In this document: positions 25,481 through 38,343 of the stretch, piece by piece
Layout of the letters: every line of letters starts with the position of its first letter
Numbering within the stretch: the stretch's first letter is position 1
NCBI GenBank assembly: GCA_021904315.1
Contig: CM038920.1
Span: 14,818,001-14,882,000 of the forward strand
DNA length: 64,000 nt
Origin: Sphagnum magellanicum
Lineage: Eukaryota > Streptophyta > Sphagnopsida > Sphagnales > Sphagnaceae
Reading direction: 5' to 3'
Program-made: the position numbers and the translations under genes
The notes under the pieces: generated by a model
What the model was told of the DNA's origin: nothing
The model's input: the letters and a program-made list of their open reading frames with translations, nothing else
The model's database searches: none

Positions 25481-26540
25481 TTTTTTATAAATAGTTTCCT
25501 AAATGGGTCAATCAAATGTTGCTAAAAAATGTTAACCAAAAATAAACAAAAACATGTAATTTAGAAACTTTTTACTTCAACAAGAACATGTGCAAAAATG
25601 TTTGGATTCGCATTGTAATATATATTGTTGGAACATACAAGTGTGGTTAAAATTGGAAATTGAAACATGATAGAACCATTTTGTAGCATTTTATCTAGTT
25701 TTAACTTGATAATTTGTTTAGTTTTTGGAACACAAACCATAATCAAGTAAACTATTATGTTTAAACTTTACATCAAAAAAATTTAAACGATAATTTGTGA
25801 ATTCATATTGAATTCGGACTCAAGTAGCTTAAGTCAAAAACACAACGAGTAACATTTTTTGTATTTGTTTCTAAGAACTAGTTGTAGCTTAAAGTGAAAC
25901 AAATCGTAGTGTATAAAAAATTTGATTTCTATAGGAACCCATTACAAGCCTTGAGGAAGTTTTCTTACAAACGGAAACAAGACAATGCAACCCCAAACAA
26001 ACAATGCGAGAAATGAACACAATAAAAAAAGACAATTCATTTTTTTTGTGAGCAAATATTCAACGTGCAACTTTTCAACCTTTGGCACAACATGTGTCAA
26101 TCATTAGAAAACCATATATAAACCATTGTGAACCTGTAAACAACAAGAAGCTTCAACAAGTAAAACAAGACGTGCTACATGTTCTTAAGACTATTCATAC
26201 ATAAGAATGTTGTGTTTCAAAGGGAAAAATGAAAGAGAAGGAAACTACAGATAAAATAATGGGAGTGAAGATATAGAAGTTCTTCGGCACCGCAGGAAGC
26301 TACATATAAGACAATGGGAATGAAGATGTAAAGGTTCTCTAGCATTGCCATGAGCTCGTTTTGATATCAAAACCCTAAGTTAACATCTATGACAAAGGAA
26401 CAACAATGAATATAATAGTGGCAGATTTGAGTTTGGGAAAAAAAAACACAAGAATGATCGAAAGCCAAAAAATGTGTAATGTGCTATGAATGGGGCATGG
26501 ACGGGTTTTGCATGGAGCATGGGCACATGGCACCAAAACA
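25481..26540. other. No gene seen
   Basis: AT-rich sequence with many short 'catgtttcaa' words. The minus-strand frame at 25561-25746 is unremarkable. Two related segments lie at about 26238 and 26290 ('ggaaactacagataaaataa' and 'ggaagctacatataagacaa'). Confidence 0.35.
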
Positions 26541-26550
26541 TAGCTCCCAA

Positions 26551-26815
26551 AACTTTACATGTTTTGGTGGGTGATATGTTTTAGGGCTCAGGCTACCCGA
26601 GCATCAAAACTTGTGCTGGGCCACCCACCAAAACTTGACATGTTTCAGTGGGTGGTAGGTTTCAGGTGTCTCCTTGCTTGGGCATTGAAACATGTGGTGA
26701 TGGGCCTTGAAAGTTGTCATGTTTTAGTAGACACAATGTTTCAGTGAACAATGCTTTTGGGTGTCGAAACTAGCATTGGGCTGGCACCAAAACATGACAT
26801 CTTTTGGTGTCGGTC
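26551..26815. repeat. Minisatellite of about 80 bp, four copies
   Basis: Units start at about 26551, 26631, 26709 and 26789 with 'aaaactttacatgttttggt', 'aaaacttgacatgtttcagt', 'gaaagttgtcatgttttagt' and 'aaaacatgacatcttttggt'. Each also contains an inverted echo of the same words ('catcaaaacttgtg...gggccaccc'), so each unit can fold. The open frame 26559-26744 is a product of the repeat. Confidence 0.75.
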
Positions 26816-28190
26816 TGCTCAAGGACTTGCGTTGCCCACATGTCACACTAAACTGTCTCAAAACAAATGACAAATTTACAGTGTCACTGAAATAATGTTG
26901 AGGATTGGTATATGATAAATCATATGCTTGGCCAACACTATAATTAACAACTAATAAGCCAAATGGGGAACTATACCAATTGTTTGCTGATTATTATTGC
27001 TACTATAATATAATAAAGGCTTTTTTTTGTGCCAGATTGAACTAACAGCCACCAATGCAGCATTTATTGGAAGTGTGCTAATACTTAGTTTCAGGTGAAG
27101 CACCACGGCCTTAATGTCACCGTTTCACCCATCTTGTAAAGGATAGGTCATGAGGCAGGTAGGATAATAGGTGGTAGAGGATAGGCCATAAGGAAAGTGG
27201 ATAATAGGTGTATCGACGCATGGAGATTGTTAGTACATGGATAAGGGTTACTTGGTTGTTAGAAGGTAGGTAGTAAGACAGAAACTCATCTAACCACCAT
27301 GGTTAGTTAGGGGGGTGGAATCCTGTGAAAAACTGTTTCCTGCCCACCTACCATGCATACATCGCGCATGTTGCGTGTTGGCTGAGGGTACTCTGGATGT
27401 ATTTCTCAGGCACAAAGTTTTTGGGGGTTGATTCCCATGAAGTAAGCAGTCCTTACATAAAGTAAGTGCTCAAACCAAAAGGTGGGAATCCTTGCAAATT
27501 GTGGACCCAGTGTGATTACTAAAGCAAAATATTCTTCTGGATACTTGTTAAGTTTGTGGACAATAAATTCTGAATTCGTTCCTCGCTTACCTAGTAGTTA
27601 GTTACCTTTCAAATTTATCATGTCTGCTTCAAGTGCAATCTGGTGCCAACCCTGTTTCCATGAGAATCAGCACTGTTCCAACTTAAAAACTTGTCAGTGA
27701 TCTCCCCGCGTACCCACTTTCCTCTCAATGACATTCCTGCCGATGAGGGAGGAGAATTGATTAATATATATATTTGTTCCATCATTTCCTTTCATTGACA
27801 GAGTTTGTTTGCTGTCCTTTCTTATTATATTTTAACAACAATAATTAGAGAACACTAGTGTGCCCCAGTGATTTATTTTTCAATTTTCTGATGTTGCAAG
27901 ATTAGCTAGCATCCCAAGCAGTGACGCCTTTTCAATTCTCTGCTGTCATGTTATTGCATAGAATCCCAAGAGGGGTTTAGCATTAAATGGGTACAGGTTT
28001 TTAGAACCTATCTAAATCAAAGTTTCTTTCTTTTCAATTCTATGCTGTCGAAAATTTGATGAATTTTTTCCAAAAATTTAGCAATATTAGTCGAATTTAC
28101 ATTTTAAAAACGAAAACTTCCAAAATTTCCAATAACATTTCTTGTCACGTGACAAAAATCCACACCCCAAAAAATCACTCAACTAAAGAG
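26816..28190. other. Slightly GC-richer segment with short duplications
   Basis: No gene found. 'gaggataggccataaggaaa' at about 27177 repeats 'aaggataggtcatgaggcag' at about 27138 (offset about 39 bp). 'ttttcaattctctgctgtca' at about 27930 has relatives at about 27888 and 28032. These look like old local duplications. Confidence 0.45.
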
Positions 28191-28194
28191 TCTT

Positions 28195-28600
28195 TCTTTA
28201 AAAAATTTTAATGCTACCAAACTAAAATCAAAGTCTCAATGTGGGGAAAAAGGTTTCTTTTTTTGGGAATTTTGGTGATGTTTCCAGAAAAATATGAAGT
28301 TATGACAAAATACTCACTTTTTATTTTCAGCATTTTGGCAAAATTTGCACCAAAACTTGTTGATCTCAAAAAGGATTTAGTATCAAATGGCAATATGTTT
28401 TTAGTTTTTGCTTAAATAATAAGAAAATTGGTTTTAAAAATGCTACAAAACAAATATTAAAGTCCAAATGTGGTGAGAATTTTTCAAAAAAAATTTCCCA
28501 CAATTTGGAGACTTTTTTCCAAAAAAAAGAAGCATTGTAACAAAATATTCCTTTTTCACATTTTGGTGACAATTCGCACAAAAAAAGAGAGTTGGTGTGG
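28195..28600. repeat. Tandem duplication, offset about 227 bp
   Basis: 'tttaatgctaccaaactaaa' to 'attttggcaaaatttgcacc' (about 28207-28350) corresponds to 'ttaaaaatgctacaaaacaa' to 'attttggtgacaattcgcac' (about 28433-28577), in the same order. The minus-strand frame 28656-28366 lies over the second unit and is not a credible gene. Confidence 0.65.
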
Positions 28601-30990
28601 CATGTGCCACTAAACACATATTGTAATGTAGTTTTACAAAATATACATGTTTTCAAACCAATCTATTGATTTTCCAATTTAAAAAAATTTCGAAATTCAA
28701 TAACTCTTGCACCACGGGTTTAAAATATCTAAAACCATGACCTTTGTGCATTCATCCTCAAAGGATTTTCCAATGTTATCCAGACCACACCCTTAACTTC
28801 CTTCAAAATTAATTTTGAGTAGTTTTTAATGGTAAAAATATTCAAAATTCAATAACTATTGGAGGGCTAAACATTACAAATTTGCCTTGTTTCACCTCTT
28901 CTCATCAAGGGCTTCTGAATACCATGAATGTAGCTGAAGGCCTATCATTTGGGAAATCTTCATGTGAAAAAACAAAAAAACAATTCATCTTGTAATGACT
29001 TTGGTCTTTATGGCAAGTTCAAAATTCAACAAAATAATTCCCTTACTAGATGTAGAACTTGTCATAGATGCATGCACTTTTATGACACATGCCCATCCAT
29101 CATATGCACACATAGTTTCAAATGTCACTTACACATTGGGTGAAATTCGAACCAAAATTTATTGTTCAAATTCTATATCATGTGTGGCCTCTTCCATATG
29201 ACCAATGCCAACAACTACCTTGCTTAATAATAGGGATTGCCATAGTTGTTATTTCACAATTGCATTCCCTTCTAAAAATGTTTTATCAAATTAAGATGGT
29301 CCATTCACTAGGAAGATGTTAAATGCCAGTTAACAAACATTATCTAATATAAAAAATTGCCGATAATGTTCAAAACGTAATTTTTGTTACAAGGTTTGGT
29401 TGCTTTGCCTCGCAACATACGTTAAATATTATTTTTAAATGTTTGTTTTCAATGTTTTCAATGTACTGCTAGTTGGCATTTTCTTTCTCATGAAAGGTGT
29501 TGGGTTTGAATTCAACATAAAACATAACATGCATAACACATTAAATGATTTCCTTTTTGTAAAACATGAATAATCAAACAACATAGTTTTATGCAAAACC
29601 ATGCATGACATAAGACAAGCCTAAAGACATGCCTTATAAAAATCATTAAGGGGTATTTAACATTTCATTTCACTTCATTAATGAGCATGATGTTACGGGA
29701 CCAAAAGAAATTGATAAAAATTTGCTTTTTATTTCTTTTTTTGACCTCTTAGTAGAATTTTTTTCCTAACAATGACAACATGGTTGTTCATTTTTCATTT
29801 CATAAGATGTTAAATGTCTCCTAACAAATTTTATTTAGACATTAATGTAATGCCTTGTACAATTCTATGCAGGGTTTGATTAACGTTTGATAAAAATGTT
29901 TAATATAAATAAATGATCATACAATCCTATATAATTGAAAGTAGACTAATAATATTGATGGATTTTATGTCCTACTCCCTTAATTAGATTCTCAGTTCAA
30001 ACATAGTGAAGACAAAAAAATTGTACAAAATTTGTTTATTTTCAACATGACAAGTATTTTTCATGGAGGACTCAAATTGCACAATGTTCAAAAGTGTTCA
30101 AATAACCATATAAATATTCCCAAATAAATTTCATTAGGGGTATTTAATGTCCTCCCTTCTCTTTCCTTAAGGACCCTTGGAAACCACAAATTTTTTTCAA
30201 TTTTGCAAAGTACTTATCTTGGTTATAATCAACCAAACATATTGCATAATATGATTATTTGAATCACTTTGGAGATGAAAAAATTAACTAACAAGATTCT
30301 AAATAGTTATGTAATTGATTATCATGGTTTATCTCAAAGAATGTTTTTGGCAATTTTTCAAAGTTTTTTCTCCAAAGCACTTTGGTTATCTAAGCAAAGA
30401 CAAATGTGTACTTTAGGCATTAATGTCACCTTAAATATCAATGAACACATGGAAATCTTCACAAATGATTAACAAAAATCAACATGCAAATGAACATGCC
30501 AAAATCTAGATTTTTGAAACCTTTTAATTTCATTATAACTTTGAAAGTTGAATCATTGTTAAGGGCGTTGAACCCCAATTCAAAAGAGATTTTGCCCATG
30601 TGCAACAACAATTCTTGCACCCACAACCTCAAACCCAACCCCCAAATTCCAACAACAAGTATAACATTAAAAAAACAAGCCAAAGAGCTATACAAGTGCA
30701 AACTACACAATGCATATAAAAACATTGAAGCATGACCAAATTGCAATTTCAAAAAAAAATTTAGCAAACAAGTAGATACAATTCGTTCCATGCTTTAATA
30801 TATATTATTCCATAATTGAACAATAAACTTGCACACCAAGGATGATGGAGCTCATAAGTAGCAAAACAAATTTGAAACAAAAAGGATGACCATCAATAAG
30901 CTTGTGTGAACATTGACAAAAGAAAAAAATATTCAAAATAAATGTTGAAATTCTTCACATTAAGTTGAAATTGGGAAAACCTATAGAAAT
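28601..30990. other. No gene seen
   Basis: AT-rich DNA. 'aaattcaataactcttgc' (about 28695) and 'aaattcaataactattgg' (about 28849) mark a further small duplication. Open frames at 28949-29322 and at 30459-30791 on opposite strands overlap each other and carry no recognisable domain. Confidence 0.35.
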
Positions 30991-31015
30991 GCAACTTGCC
31001 CCATTAAAATGGGGA

Positions 31016-33000
31016 TTAAACAAAGAAAAAACTAATTACCTTCAAAATCCAAAATTCACCAACATGCCATTTGCTTAAAAATTCAACACAATATTGAACC
31101 TTTGTGCTCTTCCATTGGGAGATGGTTGTTTCAAAGGTGAAGTTATCAATGGTGTAAAATTGTTGCACATAAAATTGAATGTACAAATCCAAGTGGGTGG
31201 TTAAATAAAAAACCCAAGGACTTGAACATATGTTATCTAATCCAAGTTTATGAATTTTGAAAGCTTGTGCTTGAAGATGGTAAAAGAAGTGATTTAAAAC
31301 CACAATTAAATGATAGGATTAACAAAATAATGCCCCTTGGAAACATACTCATTATTTGTAGCTGTGGTCATCTTTAAAAAAAAAACACTACAAATTCAAA
31401 ACTGGTAATCAAGGAAAGCTTTCACCAAACCCAATGATTTCCCACCTTGTGTTTAAAACATATTATGTTACCCTGATGATAGGCAAATGCTAGTGGAAAA
31501 TATTTTTAACATTATTGGGATGATGAATTCAAAAATTAAGGTAAATCGCACCTAAAGCCAACATTAGGTCATGGTCCAAGAATCTACCTTGTAGTTTTTA
31601 AACCAAAGACTTTGCAAAATCCTCACAATAATTTTTCACATGAGCCTACACAACTCAAAAGTCTAACCTCAACATTAGGTTCACTTCATTTATTATAAGG
31701 CAATGTTGATTGATAGAATATTTGGGATCCACAAATTCAATCACAAGACAATTAGATTTTTCACTATTTAAGTTTGCACACCAATTCATGGGCAAATCAT
31801 TGTTAATGAATGTCTCAAGAATGTTTAGCTCATCAAAAGTTCAAAAGTTGGGTCATTGAATTTTGTGTAAAGATCAATGTGAAAAGATTAAGTTCAACTT
31901 GGTAAACCTTCATCACATTAATAAAATCACACATTAAAACATCCCAAGATTGAATAAACTTGATCAACATGCGCACACACCAAAGTGGCAAATGGCATGC
32001 AACCCCACAATCAACTCCAAATCACAAAAGAGGTTCAAATTTTCATTAGTGATGTTATTCTTTGCACAATTGACATGCGTCTTCATAATTTGAAGCCAAT
32101 ACTTTTCCATAACACATTTGGCAAGAAACAACATGTCAATCCACCTTGTCTTCACAACAATAATTTCTTTATAATGAACACATCACATGATTTTTGGAAT
32201 TCAAAAAAAAATTTGGGTGAAAGAGGAAAAAACCCATGCAAAGCCTAAAACAAAGCCTCCAAGTGAACCACCAAACTCAATTCCGATAACACTAGCACTA
32301 CCAAGTTTGTTCGATGAACAAAACAATGTACTCCAATCATAAATGAAGCTAATCAATAGTAGACACACCCACATAAGTGTCTCTTTTATTCAACATCAAC
32401 TAAAGCACAATATTGTAATGCCTTGTACACCCTCTTTTTCCACACAAACCAAAAGTTAAATCATTTTTCATCCTTAAATGACATACAAGCATAAACAAAT
32501 CCAAGAATTGTTGTTGATTAAAATGATCTCATTTGCACTAACATATAATTTTTTTTCCATGTTTACAACATTCCAAGTAGACTTCAACAACAATTCATTC
32601 ATGCACTTAGTAATTCTCAACTTGCAAAATCACTTCAATGTTTTTTAAGTGTGTGTTTGACCTCAAGCACCATGAATGAGTCTTTCAAACCTTCAAATTG
32701 TATCATTAATCAACCCCTAGATAAAAGATGGTAAATCATAACAAACTAGATAAACTTTTGTTTCTTCTCATGTAAAAGTTCATAAACAATCAATTTTCCA
32801 AAATGGAAGGACATTCAAACTTGTTGCAAATCCTTTCATTACATGTTTGTTGGCATTTGAGATCGAAGTAAAAATACCCAACTTCAAACACTTGGATGGT
32901 GACCTTGCCTTTGCACCTACTTATGTGCTTCAACAAATTATTAAGTTTGAGAATTAAGAGTTTTTCCTTGCCTTCAACCTCTAAGCAAATTGACATCACA
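31016..33000 (-). pseudogene. hAT-like transposase-family relic
   Basis: Read on the minus strand in shifting frames: GVHCFVHRTNLVVLVLSEL and VVHLEALF (about 32335-32240), then SPKFF and FEFQKS, KTRWIDMLFLAKCVMEKYW (about 32155-32090), NENLNLFCDLELIVGLHAI, and VHSLI/DVLMCDFIN/LNFDELNILETF further on. The order HC-x-x-HRTNL, EFQK, TRW-x-x-ML, then a long helical stretch matches the uncharacterised plant hAT-related proteins that often carry zinc-finger and dimerisation regions. There are many stops and at least four frame changes, so nothing is expressed. Frames at 32999-32790 (N-terminal side) and 31303-31016 (C-terminal side) may be further pieces. Assignment to hAT is from memory of family motifs. 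Confidence 0.5.
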
Positions 33001-33930
33001 ATTGGTGCACATTGCCCTTTGCATTTATTACTAATTTAGCTTGAAGGAAGGTGAACAACCTTGTTTTGGAAATGCCTTGAACCTTTGTGCTCACATTTTA
33101 TTTTATTTTATAGGCTCTTTTAGAGGTGGAATGTAGGTTATGAGCTTGCAATCAAGGATTGCCTTGGTCTAAACCTTAATGCACTCAACAACATTAAAAT
33201 GAAAAATAAGTTTGAACATGAATTTGCTAAGGAATCACAAAAGAAACATTTATAACCAAAATGCACATTACAAACCTTGGTGGTCATGCAATGCACATAG
33301 AAAAATATATATACCGTTACTTACCAAAAGGATTCAAGGAATTCAAGACATTACATTGAACATTACACACAACAGTGGACATTGTGTTCTTATGAAGTTA
33401 CACACCTAATGTTCATATGCCTTTGAACACACATTATAAAATTATGATGATCCATTGCAAATGCAAAGCCCCCAAATTCTAATCATGAGCTTTGTCCTTT
33501 AACACAAGATTGTGGAATCAATGTCAACCCCAAAAATCACACCAACTTGAACAAATCCAATCTTGTGAATGACCTCCTCCAATATCTAGATTCTACAAAT
33601 CTTGCAAGCCCTTAACGCTAAAGTACCTTGGCTACTTGAGTATAGGAACTAGTGCTTGATTCTAGCAATTCCTTTCTTGGTTCCCGCCCAAATGATAACG
33701 AAATATTGTAGAGACAATAACAGGATATTATTAATCACTACTACCCACCTAGGCAAGAAAATTTTGGTAGAGGATCAAAACTTCGGTTTACATTAAATCT
33801 TCTCAATTATTTGCATTTGCTAAATCAAGTGATAGCCCAAATGGGGTCCCTAACAATTGGATACAAAATCTAACAAATCCTACATCCAATTAAACTTTTG
33901 TGTTCATCATGGCCTTGTCTCACTCTTGGC
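33001..33930. other. No gene seen
   Basis: AT-rich sequence. The open frame 33212-33406 shows no domain. Confidence 0.35.
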
Positions 33931-33936
33931 CCCTGT

Positions 33937-34386
33937 TCAGAAGGCCACTAACTTTGTGTTAATTTCAAGCCCAGAAGCATAGCAAATGGAATCTAGCAAT
34001 AGGGCCAGTCTTTTAGTGGCAGCTCGCATAGCTTTGATTGTAAAGTTGGTATCGTGGGCATATTGAGCTATCGGCTATTGCTCCTTGAAAGCTTAATCCT
34101 TCGGAGCTCCCCTGCTGGTTGCTGAGCTTTAATCGTCATTCAGCAGTTCGTTTATAATAAAAAATAGGTAACGTTCCACTAGGCACCCTTGTCTCTCGAT
34201 GAAGAACTCCTGGGAAAGCTTGCCATTAACATTAACCCTAGCCTTATCACCGTCAAATAAAATTCTTGTAAACCTAGCCTTATCACCGTCAAATAAAATT
34301 CTTGTAAACCTAGCCTTATCACCATCAAATAAAATTCTTGTCACGGAGACGAACACCTCTGCGATACCTGAGCTCCAGTTAATCAA
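33937..34386 (-). pseudogene. LINE reverse transcriptase fragment
   Basis: The minus strand encodes, in order, VFVSVTRILFDGDKARVNV-type sequence, NGKLSQEFFIERQGCLVERY and LFFIINELLN (34386-34129), then AQYAHDTNFTIKAMRAATKR and LALLLDSICYASGLEINTK (about 34065-33940) with a stop at 33937-33939. This matches L1-type RT: 'NGKLS..F.I.RGVRQGCP...YLF', then the YADD block. The catalytic YADD reads YAHD, so the first Asp is lost. A 36-bp in-frame piece (RILFDGDKARFT) is present three times. The fragment is 5'- and 3'-truncated. It sits at the edge of the GC-richer island. Confidence 0.8.
34237..34344 (-). repeat. 36-bp in-frame triplication inside the LINE RT
   Basis: Units start at 34237, 34273 and 34309 ('cctagccttatcaccgtcaa' each time, the third with one change). 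The period, a multiple of three, keeps the RT frame. Near identity of the units shows the expansion is much younger than the element. Confidence 0.95.
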
Positions 34387-34595
34387 TTTGATTCACTCAA
34401 GCTTAGAAGCTACCTAAGTTAGATATCTATGTCTTTTTTCTTTAAAAAATGTTTGTTATTGGGAAATGAGGAAATTGTACCCTTGTGACTTTTTCTTGAA
34501 AAGCTTTCAACAGGGTAGGAGCAGAGAGGTAGTTGGTAGGTAGAAAGAAAGGACTTGTCGGGGGACGCAGGCGGGGAGGGGATGGGGAAAGGAGC

Positions 34596-34814
34596 TAAAT
34601 CAGCAACATGTCTTTATTGCAGGCATGTCTTTGTCTGCCCTTGGGCCGATGTAATGCTGTGTCTACCAGAGGCCCAAAAGCTGCATAACTGCACCCAAAG
34701 TGTCTCTGGGCAGCACCAGACACACCTTGTTCTGGAAAATGGGCAGTCAGGGAAAAAAGAAAGAAAGGCAGTACAAACGTATTGCCTGCAATAAAGAGAC
34801 ATGTGGCTAATTTA
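34596..34814. mobile_element. Small TIR element (MITE) with TA target duplication
   Basis: The 5' end AATCAGCAACATGTCTTTAT (from 34598) and the reverse complement of the 3' end, AATTAGCCACATGTCTCTTT (to 34812), match over about 28 bp with a 2-bp gap. Both are flanked by TA (34596-34597, 34813-34814), as for Tc1/mariner-type elements. No coding capacity; the short frames on both strands are by-products. Confidence 0.65.
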
Positions 34815-36640
34815 ACATCTTCCGGCCAGGGGGGCCGCGGGATTCCAACACTTGCCTGGTTGATTTCCCTGGAGGATGTGTCAGGTAAGAGCACCTTGTC
34901 TACTCATCTTTTTTACCTGTTAAAAATTGGGTTCGTCCACTAGACCAGAATCCAAGTATTTGTACTCTCAAGGCCACCACTTGTAGTCAATAGAAAACTT
35001 GGCAATATGTATATTACACAATAAGAATAAAATGGAAAGTAAGGTACTTAGCTTGTCCCCTCAATTGATGCCTTTGCAAATGGCCTAGGTAAAAAACAAT
35101 GACCTCTCCCACCCCCCCCCCCCCCCCGCCTCCCCCCCAAAAGAGGTGAGGGGCATTTTAGCGTCTTCCAGGCAACATGCTCTATTAGTTCAAGGCCGAC
35201 AATCAGAAACAAAAAGTTGGAGCCAAGCAAACAGCGTGGTAGGTAGAAGCTGAAAACCATCCAGAGATCAAAAGACCAAGTGACACCTGCAGGCAAAGAT
35301 TTTGGAGGTTGCAGTCAGGATGTGTGTGGCCCAACCCATCTTTTGGACGTGCATCTGAGTATTGCAACTGGTCCCAGGTCGGCCCCAGATTTATTCTTGC
35401 CAACCCTACTCCTTTTGTTCATAGGTCCAGTACCCCAGAATCTGGGCCATCCTTTGTCAACCTAGGTAGTCACTCTGATGGGCCCACTCTGAGGGGCCCA
35501 GGGCCACTGTAAGGGGCCCACTCTGATGCGGACACTCTGTTCCTAAGGAACCACCCACTCCCAGTTTAGAATATTGTGCCGGAGAGTCCACTACCCCACT
35601 TAGACTGGAAGGCGGGGGCAGGCACTCATGACCAGAGGCAATCGAGTTATACAGTAGTCCTGTTTTTGGACTTTGGACTTGGCAAAGCAGGCTATGTCAG
35701 AGGGTCCAACGGTTGGGTGTCGTTGTTGCAACCGCTGCTTGAAATTGGAGCCAGAGTCAGGAGATTTCGGTGGAAAATACATTACATACCAGGGGTGGGG
35801 ACCACCGGCCCACTTCGTGGTGTCACCCAGATGTCTGGTTAAATGTTAACTAGTGACAGGCGAGAATTTGTCAGTGTTCACCCTTCTGACTGGCGAAGGG
35901 TAGTCTTACGTGAGTGGAGAGAGAAATCTAGAAAGCTGTACATCTTTCTCTCTGTGCCCTGCTGCGAAACTGAGGTGTGTGGAAGCGGTGAGATTTCCTC
36001 CACTGCAGCAGTCCATTCAGGGAGAACAGACTGCATTTTAGCAATTCAAGGAGTCAAAATGGGGGATGACCAACGAAATTTCTGTCGCGACCAATATACC
36101 CACATTCCTTCTCCTTTAATGACCAGGTGGAGTTGTGCATAAACGGCTGTCGAATTCCATCACCTTTGCTCAGAAACTACAGGCTTTGACAATGATCAGT
36201 TCAATTGCTCCCTTGGACGGTTCCATGATTTAGGACCGCACACGTATAGAGAAATTAGGACATGTTTTTAGTTTTTACAGTCATAGTTTGGAACTTGGAA
36301 CTCCTCCAGACTACTTACTACACCTCCACCAATTTTGATTCTGGAAGGTTCCAGCAGACTTGTCTCTACTCTGTGCATATTGCATATCTTAAACCCTAAG
36401 CCCTGTTAGACGATGCCAATTACAACTTAGTTGTTGGTAACTCCTTTACATGACCACCAATACCTGTACCACAGAACTGCAGATATGCTGGGTATTGATG
36501 GTTTCTGGAGGCCACTTGTTGTTGCACCTGTGGAGCTTCAAGCAGAAGTACATTCTTGTGGCCCAATCCATGGTCGTCAATGATTTCGTGCCTAGCTGAG
36601 GGGGCTCTGCAAATGTTGATGAAGATATATTAATAATATA
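34815..36640. other. GC-richer island, no recognised gene
   Basis: Base composition is clearly higher in G+C than the surrounding DNA. A C-tract with one G and a few T/A (about 35108-35138) and a short 'ggcccactctgatg' repeat (about 35468-35535; copies near 35478, 35515) are visible. Open frames 35576-35839 and 35843-36139 (+) are adjacent in the same region, but the proteins match nothing I know and do not look conserved. This may be a relatively recent insertion or an old gene-flank segment. Confidence 0.4.
35108..35138. repeat. Poly(C) tract
   Basis: An almost pure C run interrupted by 'g' and 't'. Rare in an AT-rich plant background; length may be unreliable from sequencing. Confidence 0.9.
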
Positions 36641-36645
36641 ATCCC

Positions 36646-37045
36646 TGAAAGGTTGCCAAATGAGCTACAAAGCACAAACCAGCGTTGGTCTGGTATCAAC
36701 TTTTGAGCATACCAGCTGGTCCTGGTATTGGGTACTTTTAAAAAGCTTTTCATACTGCTGGTATTGGGTGGGTCCAAGACTGATTTTTGGCTGGCATGAG
36801 GCAGGTATATCCCTGGTATTGACATGCAAGCGTCCAATTGGTACAAGACTAGTATTTCCTCAGGTGCCTACCAGGCTGGTATTGGTATCAGGATGGTATC
36901 TCCTCATGTTGTACCAGTCTGGTAGGGTCCTTGCTACGAGTGTTGGCACTTGATACCATTGTTGATACCAGGTGTTGGCCTATATGCCAGACCAACACTG
37001 ATGTAAACCGTGAAAGATTGCCAGATGAGCTACAAACGTGGCTTT
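36646..37045. mobile_element. hAT-type MITE within a local direct repeat
   Basis: Terminal inverted repeats CAGCGTTGGTCTGG (from 36680) and CCAGACCAACACTG (to 37000) agree at 13 of 14 positions and begin CAG as hAT ends do. The flanking 8-mers gcacaaac (36672-36679) and atgtaaac (37001-37008) differ only by transitions, consistent with a decayed 8-bp target duplication. Internally 'ctggtattgg' occurs four times. Outside the element 'gttgccaaatgagctacaaa' (about 36653) recurs as 'attgccagatgagctacaaa' (about 37017). Confidence 0.6.
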
Positions 37046-37049
37046 CAAC

Positions 37050-38210
37050 TGAAGATTTACAGTAGCTTACTTGATCCCTACTAGAATATACAAGCAATCA
37101 CTTCAGTCAATTATGTAATTTATAATTGTTTTATTGGATCTTTGAACAGCCTAAATCTCTCAATCTGTTTCCATTTTGGTCGATTTCCTTTGATGTCCAC
37201 TGCATAACCAATTCTTACTACTTAGTTCCTTTGGTTTGTCAAATTTTATCCCTTGTTTTCTTGTTCTTCTACAAAGTATAATCAAACAAAAGGTTGCCAA
37301 AGTCAAGAATTTAAAACCATTATCAAGTGCTAAATTGTGAATGGCACATGGCACTACAAACCGTTGAATGTTGTTTGTAGCAATAAAGTAGATCCAAGCA
37401 TGGAAAAGAAGTTAACATGTTGTACTCCGGCATGTGCACCATAACAATTCCCAAGCCAAGGCTCAAGGAGAAGCACCAAACAAATGCAACAACTTCATTA
37501 TGTCAAGCTCAACATTCTTCGAGGACAAGTTGTCCAAAGCGAAAAGTTTTCCACATATCTTTTTTAATGCACTCATATTTGCAATACACTTTTCTATTTA
37601 TGCTTGAAATCTAATACTTTTCAATGGACATGTGGTGGACTAGTTCAAGATTGATCCTTTGAATGGGAGAAACAAGGTCCAAATATGATGGAGACCATTT
37701 TACAACTTTCTCATATTAGCGTCTATGGTAAATGCTTTTGAATTCTTGGAAAGGTTTGACAATGGATGAAACTAAAACTAGTTAAAATAGTTGGACAATA
37801 TAGTTGTAACACATGTCACGATAAGTGTAAGCATGGCTTCGTTTTTCATATTTTTTATTCAAATTTTGATTTTTTTTCAATATGTTAAACTTGTTTCAAT
37901 ATATGTGTTGCAAATATATCAAAATAATAGCACCTTGAACAATGTGACATAAAACCATATAAGATAAAGATTCATTAAAGTTGTGTAACCAATGCTTTGA
38001 AGGTTTATTTGTTATCTTTTGGAAGAAAAATGAAACAATTAAATGAATAATGATGCATGAACCTTAATCAACATACATCACAAAATTGATGGTTTGTGAT
38101 ATTTGTAAGTTGAATTGAAGAATTGTAATTGTCTTCTTAGAGGATTAATGAGCTTTTACTTCTCATCACCCATCAACATGTTTCCATTGCAAAGGTTTGG
38201 TTTGAGCTTT
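37050..38210. other. No gene seen
   Basis: Return to AT-rich background. Short frames (37160-37354 minus, 37417-37611 plus) have no recognisable domain. Confidence 0.35.
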
Positions 38211-38343
38211 GAGGCACTATGCCAAATGTAATATCCATGACTAGGACATTTTGCAATTAATGTCCAAACCTAATCATGGAGTCATATAGGTAGTCATACG
38301 TGATTTTAGTCATGATTATATGACTATGATATCACAACTACTA

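Noticed and set aside
26559-26747. Small membrane-like frame
   Set aside because: It has the 80-bp periodicity of the minisatellite and no independent coding signal.
35576-36142. Two adjacent plus-strand frames as a gene
   Set aside because: No domain, no codon or motif support, and they lie in GC-richer DNA where open frames are longer by chance.
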